Source: Oreohelix idahoensis
Taxonomy: Eukaryota; Mollusca; Gastropoda; Stylommatophora; Oreohelicidae
DNA: 64,000 nt
Assembly: GCA_024509875.1 (NCBI GenBank)
Contig: JAMPIV010006386.1
Span: forward strand, 1 to 64,000
Direction: 5' to 3'
Shown here: positions 44,717 through 55,709 of the stretch, in pieces
How positions within the stretch are numbered: position 1 is the stretch's first letter
How the letters are laid out: every line of letters begins with the position of its first letter
The notes under the pieces: generated by a model
Told to the model about the DNA's origin: nothing
The model's input: the letters and a program-made list of their open reading frames with translations, nothing else
Database searches by the model: none
Program-made: the position numbers and the translations under genes

Positions 44717-47700
44717 ATGTCACTACAAGATTCATCTATTGCTGACACAACGGTCAGAAATTTTGCCAATGAAACCTCGTCAGCTGCAGGTCATCAGGAT
44801 GGCAAAGACAACCATGTACTGTTGTTTATTTTGTTGCCTGCCACTGCTGTAGCATGTGTGGGAATTGCTATTGGATTGGTAAGTTATCTACAGCTCTGCT
44901 TTCTTGTTTGTGTTTGAAGTGCACAATTGTTTTAAAAAATAGCAGATAAAATGAATACTTAAAAATTGCATGTCTTCATACCATCAGATTCATTTTCCTG
45001 TCCTGTGACATCCGCTTGAGGTCTTTTAACATTCTCTTTTCCCCTTTCATGACTGTCTCCATTTCCCTTCTTATTGTGTTTTTCTGTCTCCCTGTACATG
45101 TCTTATGTGGCGATTCCAGAATGAGGGCTGCTTTGCAAAGATATCGTTCGTTCTTCGTTCGTTCGTTCTTTTGTCTTCTATGTTGCTGTTATACCCTGTT
45201 CAACCTGAAAGTTGGTTATAATTGGGGTATATAGGGTGCGCAAAGATATCAACAGGTTTTCTCAGTCTATGTCCTAGCTAAAGCTAGTGTCTTCTTCTCA
45301 CATCTTGCTCCAGAGGCACTTGTCTAATTCTGGCTATGAGTTCCACATTCGTGATCTTGTCATACCATTTCAATTATTCTATTTTACACAAGCATCCATT
45401 GATGAAAGTCTAGTACCGGGGTACTCAACACAGTAAGCCTGCCAAGGCTTATTTGTTTGCCTGTGGAAAATTTTGCGGATGAAAGAATAAATGTACAATT
45501 TTGCTTGCATCGTCAGAAACAGTAGGTTATGCTCTACTAAACTTTTTTAGTATTGGAGGTTAGTAGTCTCAATAACTTACTTATTTAGTCGTTCCTCTTC
45601 TACCCTGGGGTGTAGAGGTTTGCCAGAGAGAGCGCCATACTATCATATCGGCTGTCTTCCTCCTGACCTGGTTCCAATGTAGTCCTTGGTCCTTCAGAGA
45701 CTGTCTAATGTTGTCCTCCCAGCGGACTCTGGGTCGTCCTGGAGGTCTGGATCCCTGGCTCTTAGTTTCCCATACTTGTCGTGGTAGCCGATCTTCTCCC
45801 ACATGTCTCGATAAAATTACAACAAATTTGCAGATAGACATTGGAAGTTATGATAAATTCAAAACCTGCTACCCTGACAATCTAAGCATTAAATTACAAT
45901 TCAGCAAGAACATCATCATACACTCCTTATTATGAAAGGTTGGGCAGTGACATGTAGTGCCAAAGATCACACTACTTATATTTTTGGCTCAAATGGTTTG
46001 GAAATCAACTGTTTTTTTTTTTTTAATCCTGAATATTTATGATATCATTAAATGTGTTACTCAGCCGAATAGAAATATTTTGTATTTTTTAAATTGTAAA
46101 ACTAAACCTTTTTCTATAATTGACTCACGATATTTGGTTGTGCTCGCCTCCCTCTTCATAAATGTAAAATGTGCCTGCGGTGCAGAAAAGGTTGATGACC
46201 CCTGGTCTAGTAATTCTGTTTGCATTATCTTAAACTTTTGTGTTATGCCTGGTTAAGTTAGATGTACATACATTTTTTTTTTCTTCTTCTTCCTCGTTTG
46301 TCCTGAAAAGGACGGTGGTTGCGTTGTGTCTGTTTACGCCTAAGCTGTGATATCTGCACCTTTCGGTCGACACATCCGACTTCTGCACGGCATTTTTTAA
46401 GACCGGGTTTGCCTTCCCACTGCGATCCCTACTGGCTCAGCCAGACTGCAGTGATGCAATCTGTTTCCAGGACCACCACGTGGAGGTGGAGTAGGGTCTT
46501 GACCAGCTCTGGTTCGCTGATCCTGATGCAAGCCGTACATACATTTTAACCACCATGCAGAAAATCTGGAACAGTTTATCTTCTTGAATTAGTGGTTCCA
46601 GATAATAGGGATTTGCATTCAGTACCTGTCTTCTTCATTTTATTCTCCTTCATTGCTCACTATGAAGAATGGGGTCACCACTGCAGAAAGCCTGCACCAT
46701 AGCAATGGTGGTTTCAATAGCAATTTATTTTTCAAGATGAAATTGCCAGCCCCATGCATAACCTCATGTCAGAATACTGACCACTTACAGTATAAGGAAC
46801 TGGGGAATACCACCGCAGTTTTCCCCCTTGTAGAAAACCTATGCAAAGTACTTCATATGCTCTTGCAGTGGTGGTTTCCCATGGTTGTTTTTCGGGTGAC
46901 GCACTCGCTCTTCGGCAGGCATCTTCTTCTTTGATCCTTAGCCGCCGACCGTCAAAGCAGTCAGAGGCCATCATGCCTAGTGGCGTCTTTTCGGCAGGCA
47001 TGCTAGGTCTTAGCTGCCTTTAGGGAAGTACCCATGTTTTATTTTTATATTTAATTAGATTCTTATGTGTCATATCTAGCCCTCACTTTCTTTCCTTTCC
47101 CTGACGAAGGCATTGTAGCTGCAACATTGGCTATTTTCTTTGTCTTTTGTCCTCGTAAGACGAATCACCTTTTTTTTATTTTTTTCATACCCATCCATTG
47201 GTTTTCCAAGCAGTTTGCTTGACATAATGAAGTTGACAGTTCCATACACATGCCATACACATGCTTACTTTAGCTGACTCTTTTGACATGACTGAGGGAG
47301 CAGTGAGTTAATTTTTTTTTCCACGTCCTGAGAGGCTAACAGGAATCAAACTTGACTATATATATGGCATTTATAAGTTTGATTTCTTCATTTAGATGTT
47401 TCTAAATTGCAAACATAGATTCTTAGATAGCACACTTTGTTTTATGGAAACAAGGGAAAAAATAATTGGTATAGAGTATAGGGCTCCATGCAGGTCTCTG
47501 AAGATACACACACACAAAAAGATAAAAAAGTACTTCTACATCAGGCAGATGTAAGAGGCAGCTAATATGATCATGTATCATGCAGCTAGCAACCTCATTA
47601 TGTAAAAAAAATTGCTGTTGTGAGCACATAAATACTTTGATGTAGGCTTCCTGCAAGGGGACCAGCAACAGTGATGGTTCCATATTCCTTAACTCTTACT

Positions 47701-50700
47701 ATCCGGCAAGTCCCGTGGGTGGCGCGGGTTTAGTACCAATTTTACGGCTCGCCAGTTCAACTGGCGCGCGACGGTAACGATAGCTAAACTAGCGCGTAAA
47801 AACGCGGTTTTAGCTCACGTATAGTAAGAGTTAAGAAACGAAAAGTGAGAAAAGAAAAAGTATCATGCACCATGTATCCAAGATACAACTTTCAGTTATA
47901 TCATGTCAAAAAAAAGTCTGTTAGTTTATTTAAGGATCTATTTTCAACTTGACAGGTATCTAGATTTTTTTTTTCCTTTTTTCAGATTGTGTGGGTACTC
48001 AGACGTAGCAGGTGAGAATGCAAATAAAGACATAACCTTCTTTATAATGAACTGGAATTTTGCTCTGCAGGTTTTCTATTATTTGTGTTACACAACAGAG
48101 CAGAGGCCAGATACTGATCTATAGCAATCCATGAGTAGATCACAAAGGATGAGCTGAGCAATCCATGAGTAGATCACAAAGGATGAGCTGATAGATCTCT
48201 AGTTGATGGAGGGGCAAAAAAAGAAAGAAACGATTAAGATAGGGAAATATCGGACTAGCCCTCTCCTGCCTTAATAAGGTGATATCCAAAAGATTAAAGA
48301 TTTGTTTCTGCGTTCTCAGTGAAAACCCGCAAGCTAGCCTATAAAAATTCATTTTATTCTTGAACTGCATAAGAAAGAAATGTCTTTACTTTAAGTGAAG
48401 TGAACATTTAGTATTGTTGTTGTTGCTATTGAATTAGGGCTGCTGAGATTCTCGCTCTTGTGCAACCAATACCAAGTTGAAGACTCCTTGGTACTATCTA
48501 CACTGTAGCTCTAGGCTTTTCCTGTGGCTTTTCTGCTATTACGAAGCATGCTGAGTTGAAATCATGAACTCCAGTTTCTCCAGCTTGGCTTGCATTTAAA
48601 GGATCGTCACTTCTGGTTCCATGCTAGGAGTAAAAAGCGCGTGGCATACTGTGCATTCTCCACCATCAGTTATGCAGAGCTAAAATACTGTGCTCTGATT
48701 CTGGGCTCTCCCAAGGAATTGTCATGTCCTGCACAGAGCCACTTATAATATAATTTAGTTTGCATCTTCTGCCACTCTGTTGATGAAATAGCAGGAAGCA
48801 AATCATTCAGCAGTGATTAGTGATTAAAGTTATACATAGGCTGCACTTATTCTAAAGTCCAAGTTCTCTGAAAACAAACATTTTTTAATCAGCATACATC
48901 TTTAGACAGTTTGGTGTTTCTAAAGTAGATCTCCACAGCTCATAGGTTGCCTACCTCAGCAGTACAGCATTTGTTGCCCATATATTGGACCAACTATTTG
49001 ATTATTTGGATTACCAAACACTGAACAGTATATCAGTGTCATCATCAACACTGTCATCATCATCACTATCATCATCATCATCACTATCATCATCATTACT
49101 ATCATCATCATCACCACTGTCATTAACATCATCATCATCACTATCATAATCATCACTATCATCATCATCATCACTATCATCATCATCACAATCATCATCA
49201 TCAGTGTCACAATCATCATCATTTCCCTTTTTGCTCCTTATGGAGCATTAGATCACCATTACAGCTGGTCCTCTTGCAGGAAGGCTGCACCAAAGCATTC
49301 ATGTGCTCTTGTAGTGGTTGTTTCTGTAACAGTTTATTTTACATGGAAGCCGTGGTAGCACAGTGGTTAGTGCACTGGCTTCCTAGCCCGGTGGTCCATG
49401 GTTCGATCTCCAGTTGAGGTGGGATTTTTTAGACCGCCAACGGCTCCGAGGTCAACCCAGCCTCAAGAAACTAAGTACCAGAGCAACTCTGGGAAAGTTA
49501 AGGCGGCCAGCGTGATGCTGACCACATCACTCTTAGTGTGTTGATGGTCAAGAAAATATGGGCCTAACACCATATTTCCAGTATGCCTCAGTGGGTGTGT
49601 AATGGGATCCCCCCTACTTATTTGACATGATGAGGTTGCTTGCCTCCTGTACAACCTCATTTTTAATGGCCTCGTCTTATATGCACGAGGACGCAGTAGT
49701 ACTATATTTTCTTTGTCTCATCAGAGAGCCCCATAAGAAACTTTCCGGGGTGAACAATATTCATATCGACAACTGTATAATGAAGTGTAAGAAAATGCAT
49801 TGCAACCCATGGGGTATGAGCATGCCGGAAGGGGAGGGGGGGGGGGGGAATTAACAGGAGAGAGTCATGACTCAAGTCAGCCTGTCTCCCTTGGAATGTA
49901 AAAGGACCAAAATACCTGTCTGACAGAGGGACCTCTTCTGATGATTAGATTGTCTCCTGTTGTAGAGTTTCCTATGATTGATGTTGTTGCTTTAGCGAAG
50001 TTATAAATGGTAACTAGAGAATAAAACCTAAATGTCTCAGTTGTTAAACTGTACACTGTTCAACGATTAAATTAATACAGCGTATGACACTCACTTTTAA
50101 AAATAACAGCTTGCACACCTTACCAGTTCCAAAAATGACAAAACTATAGATTGTAAAACTTGTCTTGTGTTGTGCATTTTTTTTCCTGTAAAATGTTCAT
50201 ATATGTACAAACTTTATTTTGTTTTCTTCCCATTCACAGTCTCTTCTCTATGTGCTGATATCAGTGTTAATACAAATAGGTTGTGATTTTGTCTCATTAT
50301 GAGTGTTAGGTTTCATTCATTTTGCCTGTGGCTCTTAATGGATCCACTGATCCTCTACCTTAGCAGAAGCCTACACCAAAGCATTCATATGCTCTTGCAG
50401 CCATGGTTTCTGTAGCAAATTGTTTTACACAATGAGGTGGCCAGTCCAATTTACAGCCTCACACAAGTTGCCTCTAACAATATGCCTGAAGTAGCTGTAG
50501 CAACAGGTTTTTATGAATGTAGTATTCAGTAGTAGTTACTGAAAAGAACTGAAGAAGAATTCAGTCTGACAAGAATGTAGTCCCAGTGTCAGAGACGAGC
50601 ACTGGTATCACAGGATAGTCACGGCTGTGAAAGTCTCTACTTCAGATAGTATTCAGGTTAAAGATAGAGCATAAGTTGCCACTTTGCTATGTGACTAACC

Positions 50701-53529
50701 TATGATAGTCAAATTCAGCAAAACTCAATTAAACAATATAAAATTAATAAGTCAGCTGATTACAATTAGTGAATCAATTTATTATGTACATCTATATTTT
50801 TTCCTTGTGCAAAAGGGAATGATGAAAAATTATGAAATTTGAATGAATAAAAATAATTTACGAAATTGCTTTATAGTTGAATTACACTAAATAACTAAAT
50901 AAGAAGTCCTTTCTGGAATCTTTTGAATAGCATAAAATGTTCCTCCAAATGCTCCTTTATCACTTCAGTATATCTTGACTAATGGTTCAGAACTGTTTTC
51001 TCATCCCTACACAAAGTTAATAAGCTTTGATTCTTTTGACTTCTCACAATGGTTGCAGGAATTTGGTCACATAGAATACTTATATTAAAGTTCTGTGACT
51101 GTCCTCTATGAGTATACACAGCAGTATCAGTTGAAGGTCTGGCACTGGACCACCAAGCACTGATGGGGCCCAGGGCTGAATTCTAGATGACAATATCTGA
51201 TGCTCCTGTGTTGTTCAGGAAGGCAACTATCGACCTAGGATTCTAGACCACTGATGTATGACACAGATCAACCTGGGGACAATATGGGACAAGTGGCTAG
51301 ACTTTGGTTATAGGGCCCACAAGCCTATATGTCCATGAATGATAGTGTTCAGATGTTTGCATGTATATGAATGATACATGGATCAGTTCTGAATAGAATA
51401 GCAAGACAAGACAGGTGTCTAACTGCATAAATCATTCTAATATAATACATGAATAAATATAATACATTTTTATACATGATGATGATGTTACCGTCGCCTT
51501 TTACACTCTGGAGTGCCAAGTCCATTATTCCAGGGTAATAATTTTAATTGAACACTTTTACAGACATTTCTGCTAACCGTTGGTAAGCATCAAATTCCTT
51601 TCTCAAATACAGTTCAGTCCTCTGGAATGATCCTGAAACAATTCTATTTAAACAAGCTGTAATAAAATAATTAATTATTCATAAATTTACATACCCTCTA
51701 GAATCAATGTAAAGCACAGAATAGACTTGGTTTGGTGATGGAAGAACTGCACAGCAACAGATGGTAAATGTTTAGCCTTCACAAGTGTCTTCCTGTGTCT
51801 GTCTATCTGACTTCTGCTGTGTGTGTGTGAAGTTTGAACTTTCCACTGTTTGCCCTTTTATAGGGGTTAGGCCAGCGTACCAGAGAGCAATGCGGTGTCA
51901 CAGTTATCAGACTGCGTATTTGGTGCAGACTTGAGCGAGTTTGTGTTAGCTGGGTCCAGAATTCTTTTTCATGCTTTTCAACCCTGTTATCCATGACTTT
52001 TATCTATATTTCCTTTCACTTTCCATAACTCTGCTTTCCTGTTATACAAAGTTTTCCGTAATTGGTTCTGACTTCGATTTATATAAAAATTTTTAAAGAC
52101 AATCGACACAGCAGTTTTCAACGTTCAGCGCCTTTACTTACAATTTTCTCCAAAAGTACTGCACACAGCAACTATTCCTTTGAATTGAATAAAGCTGGTC
52201 TTATCCTCCAAAAAATGAAATAACTGTCATCACTTTGTCACCGCATTCACTTGTATGACACACAAATCCATCTTTATACTAGCACACTTTTCTTTCCTCT
52301 GCAGAACGCCATTATAAAAACTGGTTCGTCTACAAGCGAGCTTGCGGCTTCTGATTGGCTGGCAATCTTCTTCTTCTTTCTCTCATGACAAGGCATTGTG
52401 TTTACAACTCGTTACAGTAGCAATAGGCCTATTCTCCTTTTGTCCCCTCATACACCCCCCAGGAATTACACTGAGCAGTATTAGGTAAAATACTGATAGT
52501 TTTTTTTTTTTTAATTTAAGAGCTCTGGTCTTCTCCATACTGTGCCCCATCAGTGCTTCATTTTCCTCCCTTAGATCACACAAGGAGGATCTCAGCACAG
52601 TGCACGCACTCCGTTGTAGTGGGTAAGTTTCCTAATTTTTAAATTTTGCAACACAGTGGCCATATGGCCTACTCTTTATGATTTCCAACTGAAGAGGGAT
52701 TTTTTATCATGCTCAACTTGCACATGGGACCTCCTACATTTTCGTCCTTATCTGAGAAGGCTAGGGATCTGATCTCACTACCCATGAGATCAGGCGGGAG
52801 TATGACATTATTAGGAACCACTGGTTCTGAAAAAATGTCCATCAATTATATTCCTTGTACTTGGAGCGAACCCGGTACCTTTAGAATTATGGGTGGGTGC
52901 CATACATCTTACCCCCTCTGCCCCCCCCCCCCCCCCCCTTTTCCCCATATGTTAATTAATGGCTTTAAAACATTTTATTTTGGGATTATATTAATAGTTT
53001 TCTGTGCACAGACTGGACAAGCTGCGGCATCACTTAATGCCACTTTATAATTTTGAAAACTCTGATAGTGGTCAGGACCTGGAAACAGACTTACTTAGTC
53101 AAGATGTGCACCTCAGAGATGTAAGTGTTTCTGTTATTTACCTCAGAGATAAGTGTTTATGTTATTCTCATCAGAGATGTGTAAGTGTTTCTGTTATTTT
53201 CAGCAGAGATGTGTAAGTGTTTCTGTTATTCTTATCAGAGATGTGTAAGTGTTTCTGTTATTCTCATCAGAGATGTAAGCTTTTCTATTATTCTCATCAG
53301 AGATGTAAGTGTTTCTGTTATTCTCATCAGAGATGTAAGTGTTTCTGTTATTCACCTCCATACTGTCATACCAGAAAGTTTTGCAGAATGGTATTCATGA
53401 GCATGGAAGTTATGGTTATTGTTTTCAGTAATCATATCTCCCTCATAGCATTTGCTATGCAGATTTTAATTTTTTTTTCAGTTACACAGTGGAGAAGGTA
53501 TATGTTACAGTTCATCTTCTTTGGGCTAG
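44717..53529 (+). CDS. SMIM29-like small single-pass membrane protein (4 coding exons)
   Basis: Exons: 44,717-44,878 (162 nt, donor GTAAGT), 47,986-48,011 (26-nt microexon, strong pyrimidine tract plus CAG, donor GTGAGA), 53,012-53,120 (109 nt, acceptor GTGCACAG, donor GTAAGT), and probably 53,482-53,529 (acceptor TTTTTTTTCAG, stop TAG). Phases agree: 0, then 2, then 0, giving about 114 residues. The product has a polar N-terminus with a possible N-glycosylation site (NETS), one membrane span (VLLFILLPATAVACVGIAIGL continuing IVWVL), then RRSR and LDKLRHHLMPLYNF, and an acidic DLETDLL segment. That cytosolic motif matches vertebrate SMIM29 (RLRHHLLPMY then an acidic ELL segment), which is about the same length. 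Function is not established. The ATG at 44,717 has A at -3. The last exon is the least certain. The introns are full of repeats. Confidence 0.75.
45145..45172. repeat. (GTTC)n short tandem repeat
   Basis: TTCGTTCTTCGTTCGTTCG-type run within intron 1; mirror of 10,950-10,975. Confidence 0.65.
45240..45430 (-). pseudogene. LINE 3' fragment (KWYDKITN type), right
   Basis: Mirror of 10,690-10,885 within intron 1 of the SMIM29-like gene. Encodes the same KWYDKITNVELIARIRQVP words on the minus strand. Confidence 0.5.
45581..45815 (-). pseudogene. LINE C-terminal fragment, right
   Basis: Encodes SRPPGRPRVRWEDNIRQSLK, then WNQVRRKTADMIVWRSLWQT. It is better preserved than the mirror at 10,300-10,532, with Arg residues typical of this LINE tail kept. 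In intron 1 of the SMIM29-like gene. Confidence 0.65.
46275..46560 (-). repeat. (GAA)n-tailed retroposon-like repeat, right
   Basis: Mirror of 9,540-9,839 in intron 1. The 3' end (minus strand) is again CAGGACAAACGAGGAAGAAG plus poly-A. Confidence 0.5.
46640..46960 (+). repeat. Dispersed repeat, family R1 copy, right
   Basis: Mirror of 9,160-9,470, with the R1 words AGAAAGCCTGCACCATAGCA and CTCTTGCAGTGGTGGTTTCC. Confidence 0.5.
47693..47830. mobile_element. 138-bp MITE flanked by TTAA
   Basis: Perfect 10-bp inverted ends CTCTTACTAT (47,693-47,702) and ATAGTAAGAG (47,821-47,830), flanked on both sides by TTAA (47,689-47,692 and 47,831-47,834). A duplicated TTAA target is the hallmark of piggyBac-type elements. 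The interior is unusually G+C- and CpG-rich for this region and has a second inverted pair (CGCCAGTT / AACTGGCG). It lies about 150 bp before the microexon acceptor. No coding capacity. Confidence 0.7.
47986..48011 (+). other. 26-nt microexon of the SMIM29-like gene
   Basis: Encodes IVWVLRRS plus two bases of an Arg codon completed by exon 3. It supplies the end of the membrane span and the positive stop-transfer residues. It is preceded by 20 or more pyrimidines and CAG and followed by GTGAGA. The left-arm equivalent (7,978-8,016) is broken. Confidence 0.8.
48425..48790 (+). repeat. Dispersed repeat, family R2, right
   Basis: Mirror of 7,186-7,560, in intron 2 of the SMIM29-like gene. See also the copy at 58,628-59,165. 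Confidence 0.6.
49033..49225. repeat. (ATC)n microsatellite, right
   Basis: Imperfect ATC array, mirror of 6,716-6,915. Unit number differs between arms. Confidence 0.9.
49240..49760 (+). repeat. R1 repeat split by a SINE
   Basis: R1 sequence from 49,240 to 49,343 and from 49,618 to 49,760 becomes contiguous when the SINE at 49,344-49,617 and one target duplication are removed. R1 is therefore older than SINE family 1. Confidence 0.6.
49344..49617 (+). mobile_element. tRNA-derived SINE family 1, right
   Basis: 274 bp. Head: GTGGTAGCACAGTGGTTAGT (A box) and GGTTCGATCTC (B box), so transcribed by RNA polymerase III when active. Near-perfect 10-bp flanking repeats TTATTTTACA (49,334-49,343) and TTATTTGACA (49,618-49,627). 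Mirror at 6,310-6,588. Confidence 0.8.
49838..49853. repeat. Poly-G tract, right
   Basis: G run; mirror is a C run at 6,063-6,077. Length differs between arms. Confidence 0.7.
49980..52250. other. Intron 2 non-coding stretch with right-arm-specific blocks
   Basis: No gene. It includes about 700 bp (50,020-50,720) with no counterpart in the left arm, within which lies another R1 copy (50,340-50,480), and about 240 bp (51,525-51,770) also absent from the left. The rest aligns with 4,800-5,760 at a few per cent divergence. Confidence 0.6.
52500..52925 (-). mobile_element. tRNA-derived SINE family 2, right
   Basis: Mirror of 3,811-4,225, with the poly-A tail now a T run at 52,499-52,512. It lies about 90 bp upstream of exon 3 of the SMIM29-like gene. 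Confidence 0.7.
53115..53360 (+). repeat. Splice-donor-bearing minisatellite after exon 3
   Basis: Tandem ~30-bp units TCAGAGATGTAAGTGTTTCT plus GTTATTCTCA, about eight copies. The first unit overlaps the last bases of exon 3, so the authentic donor (GAT/GTAAGT) is the first of a series of near-identical donor copies. Unit number and sequence vary slightly between arms. Confidence 0.85.
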
Positions 53530-54033
53530 TAGTTCTTTAGATATATTTGATTATTTAAACAATGAGTCGGACACTGCTTCAGATCAAGTGCCGATAGGGG
53601 TATGACCTTTTCAGTCCCCACCCAAAGCCGTAAATTTCAACATAAATGATATTCCAAAGGCCAGGTTGGACGATTCAATTACATATTTATTATACATCTC
53701 GTAGCTCCAAATAAATCATAGATGATATGCTCATTAGGTTATGGCATCAACTAGACAGTCTCTAGTGTCACGGTACAGTCTTGTAACTGGAACAAGATAT
53801 GACCAAGAAATCTTCTAACACTCAGGAGCCGAGAACACATACATCCAACACCTTGAGAAGACACACAGCGAATCTCTTATCAAAGGAAGGCTGAGCTCAC
53901 CAGACAGCAACTTTGGCGTCTGCAATTTGGCCACCAAAAGTCATGACATCACTTCCTGTAACCAAGGCCACTGCACATAAACAAATAAACTACATGTCGA
54001 ACTGTATTAATATCAATATACATGTTATGAACT

Positions 54034-54590
54034 TTACTCATTACTGGCGTCTTGTAGAGCAGCAACAAATTGATTCCACTTTGCTCGGTCGGTGGCCATC
54101 CTTCGTACAGTGCCCCAACTCTGGTTCATTTTTTGCATCTCAGCCTCCACAGTCCTCCACCAAGTTGTTTTTGGTCAGCCTCTCTTTCGTTTTCCTTCAG
54201 GGGTCCATAGCATAGCTGTTCTTGTGATGGCATCGGGGTTTCTTCTGAGGACATGGCCAGCCCAACCCCAGCGTCTTCCAGCTATGATGGTGTGCATGTC
54301 CTCTTGCTTGCTCTGAGTAAGCAGATCTTTGTTGGTGATGGTATTCGGCCAAAAGATTCGGAGAATTTTTCTTAGGCATGTTGTGTGAAAAGAGGACAAT
54401 TTCGACATTTCCTTCTCTGTAACTCTCCAGCATTCCGCACCATAGAGAAGCACAGAAAGCACACAGCTCTGATATAATCTTAATTTTGTGCTTGTGCTGT
54501 ACTGAGAGGACTTCCAGATGTTGTTTAGACTAAAAAAGGCTGTTCTTGCTTTGTTCATTCTGTTGTTGATGTATAATTTTTAATTTCATT
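54034..54590 (-). pseudogene. LINE-B 3' end fragment, right
   Basis: Open from 54,558 to 54,175: FFSLNNIWKSSQYSTSTKLR, LLYGAECWRVTEKEMSKLSS, LRKILRIFWPNTI, GHVLRRNPDAITRTA, TPEGKRKRG. After a frameshift it runs to a stop at 54,034 (ALQDASNE). This shows the family's natural C-terminus, which is missing in the central LINE-B copies. Confidence 0.8.
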
Positions 54591-54639
54591 ATATAATTAC
54601 ACTGAGAACATAATATCATTATCCTCATCATAATTTTCC

Positions 54640-54870
54640 TTTTCGCTTCTTATGGAGCATGGAGCCACCACTGCAGCTTGTCTGCTTGCAGAAAGCCTAA
54701 ACCAAACAATCCAGTGCTCTTTCAGTGGTGGTTTTTATAGCAGTTTCTTTTACTTGATGGTGTTGCCAGCCTCATGCACAACATTTTATTAGTCGCGTTG
54801 TATGACATGAAGGAGTAGTAGTCATATTCTTTCTTTGCTTCATGAGAGACCCCTGGGAACTAACACACTG
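54640..54870 (+). repeat. R1 repeat, right outer copy
   Basis: Starts TATGGAGCATGGAGCCACCA and includes GTTGCCAGCCTCATGCACAA. It is the most complete R1 copy in this outer part; the left equivalent (2,100-2,230) is shortened. Confidence 0.5.
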
Positions 54871-55144
54871 CAAGAAGATAATCTACGCGACATGTCATCA
54901 CTTTCGTCTGTCAAAAATTACTGAAGATGTGTTTCCATTGTTTAGTAATTAATATTCTACTTTGTAAAGTTGTTAGCAATCTGTTCTACTTTTTAAAATA
55001 TATATTCTGTTTTGTCTTTTCAGAATATCAGCCCGTCTAACTCACCGATTCTCAAGTTAAACACCATGTATTCAGAATTATGACAGGTGACATCATTGGT
55101 CATCGAAAGCACAGTTTTTTATATTGCCAAGCTGCCATTTTGAG

Positions 55145-55285
55145 TTCTTCTTCTTCCTCGTTCGCCTTCAGACCTCCACATTTATGACTCTAATGAAGGC
55201 AGTAGTCAACTCAAGGTTCCCGACATCTCCAAACAGTTTTTCGTTGACAGAAGTGGATGGTTGCCATATGCTACTCCATTAATTT
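55145..55285 (-). pseudogene. LINE 3' end with (GAA)n tail, right
   Basis: Mirror of 1,557-1,700; the zinc-motif part is missing here. Tail (TTCTTCTTC on plus strand) at 55,145-55,155. Confidence 0.6.
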
Positions 55286-55369
55286 CTGCTCATTCATTTG
55301 TAAGCATGTTAAAATTTAAAAAAAATGTATATGTTGTTTTAGCCATTATCACAATTTTAATGTCAGTAA

Positions 55370-55705
55370 GTCATGTAAACTGTATCTGGTACAGAAAGTC
55401 ATGTACACTTTATCTGGTGCAGAAAGTCATAAGTATAGTATCTGATACAGAAAGTTATATAAACTTTATCTGGTAACTTTATCTCATACTTTATTTGGTA
55501 CAGAATACACTTTTTCTGGTACAGAAAGTCATGTACACTTTTTCTTGTACAGAATGTTATGTACACTTTATCTGGTACAGAAAGTTATATACACTTTATC
55601 AGTTACTGAAAGTTATATCACCCTAATATGGTGCAGAAAGTTATATCACCTTTATATGGTGCAGAGTCATATACACTTCATCTTATACAAAAAATTATAG
55701 TACAA
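55370..55705. repeat. ~28-bp AT-rich minisatellite, right
   Basis: Mirror of 690-1,030, with units around CAGAAAGTCATGTACACTTT plus ATCTGGTA. It directly adjoins the CACTG-type element. Confidence 0.85.
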
Positions 55706-55709
55706 ATTA

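Noticed and set aside
48956..49222. 88-codon Met/Ile-rich frame
   Set aside because: Translation of the ATC/GAT microsatellite.
53484..53605. Longer last exon in another frame (TVEKVYVTVHLLW to QVPIGV)
   Set aside because: Open and conserved between arms, but it needs a phase-2 upstream exon, whereas exon 3 ends in phase 0. Kept only as an alternative.
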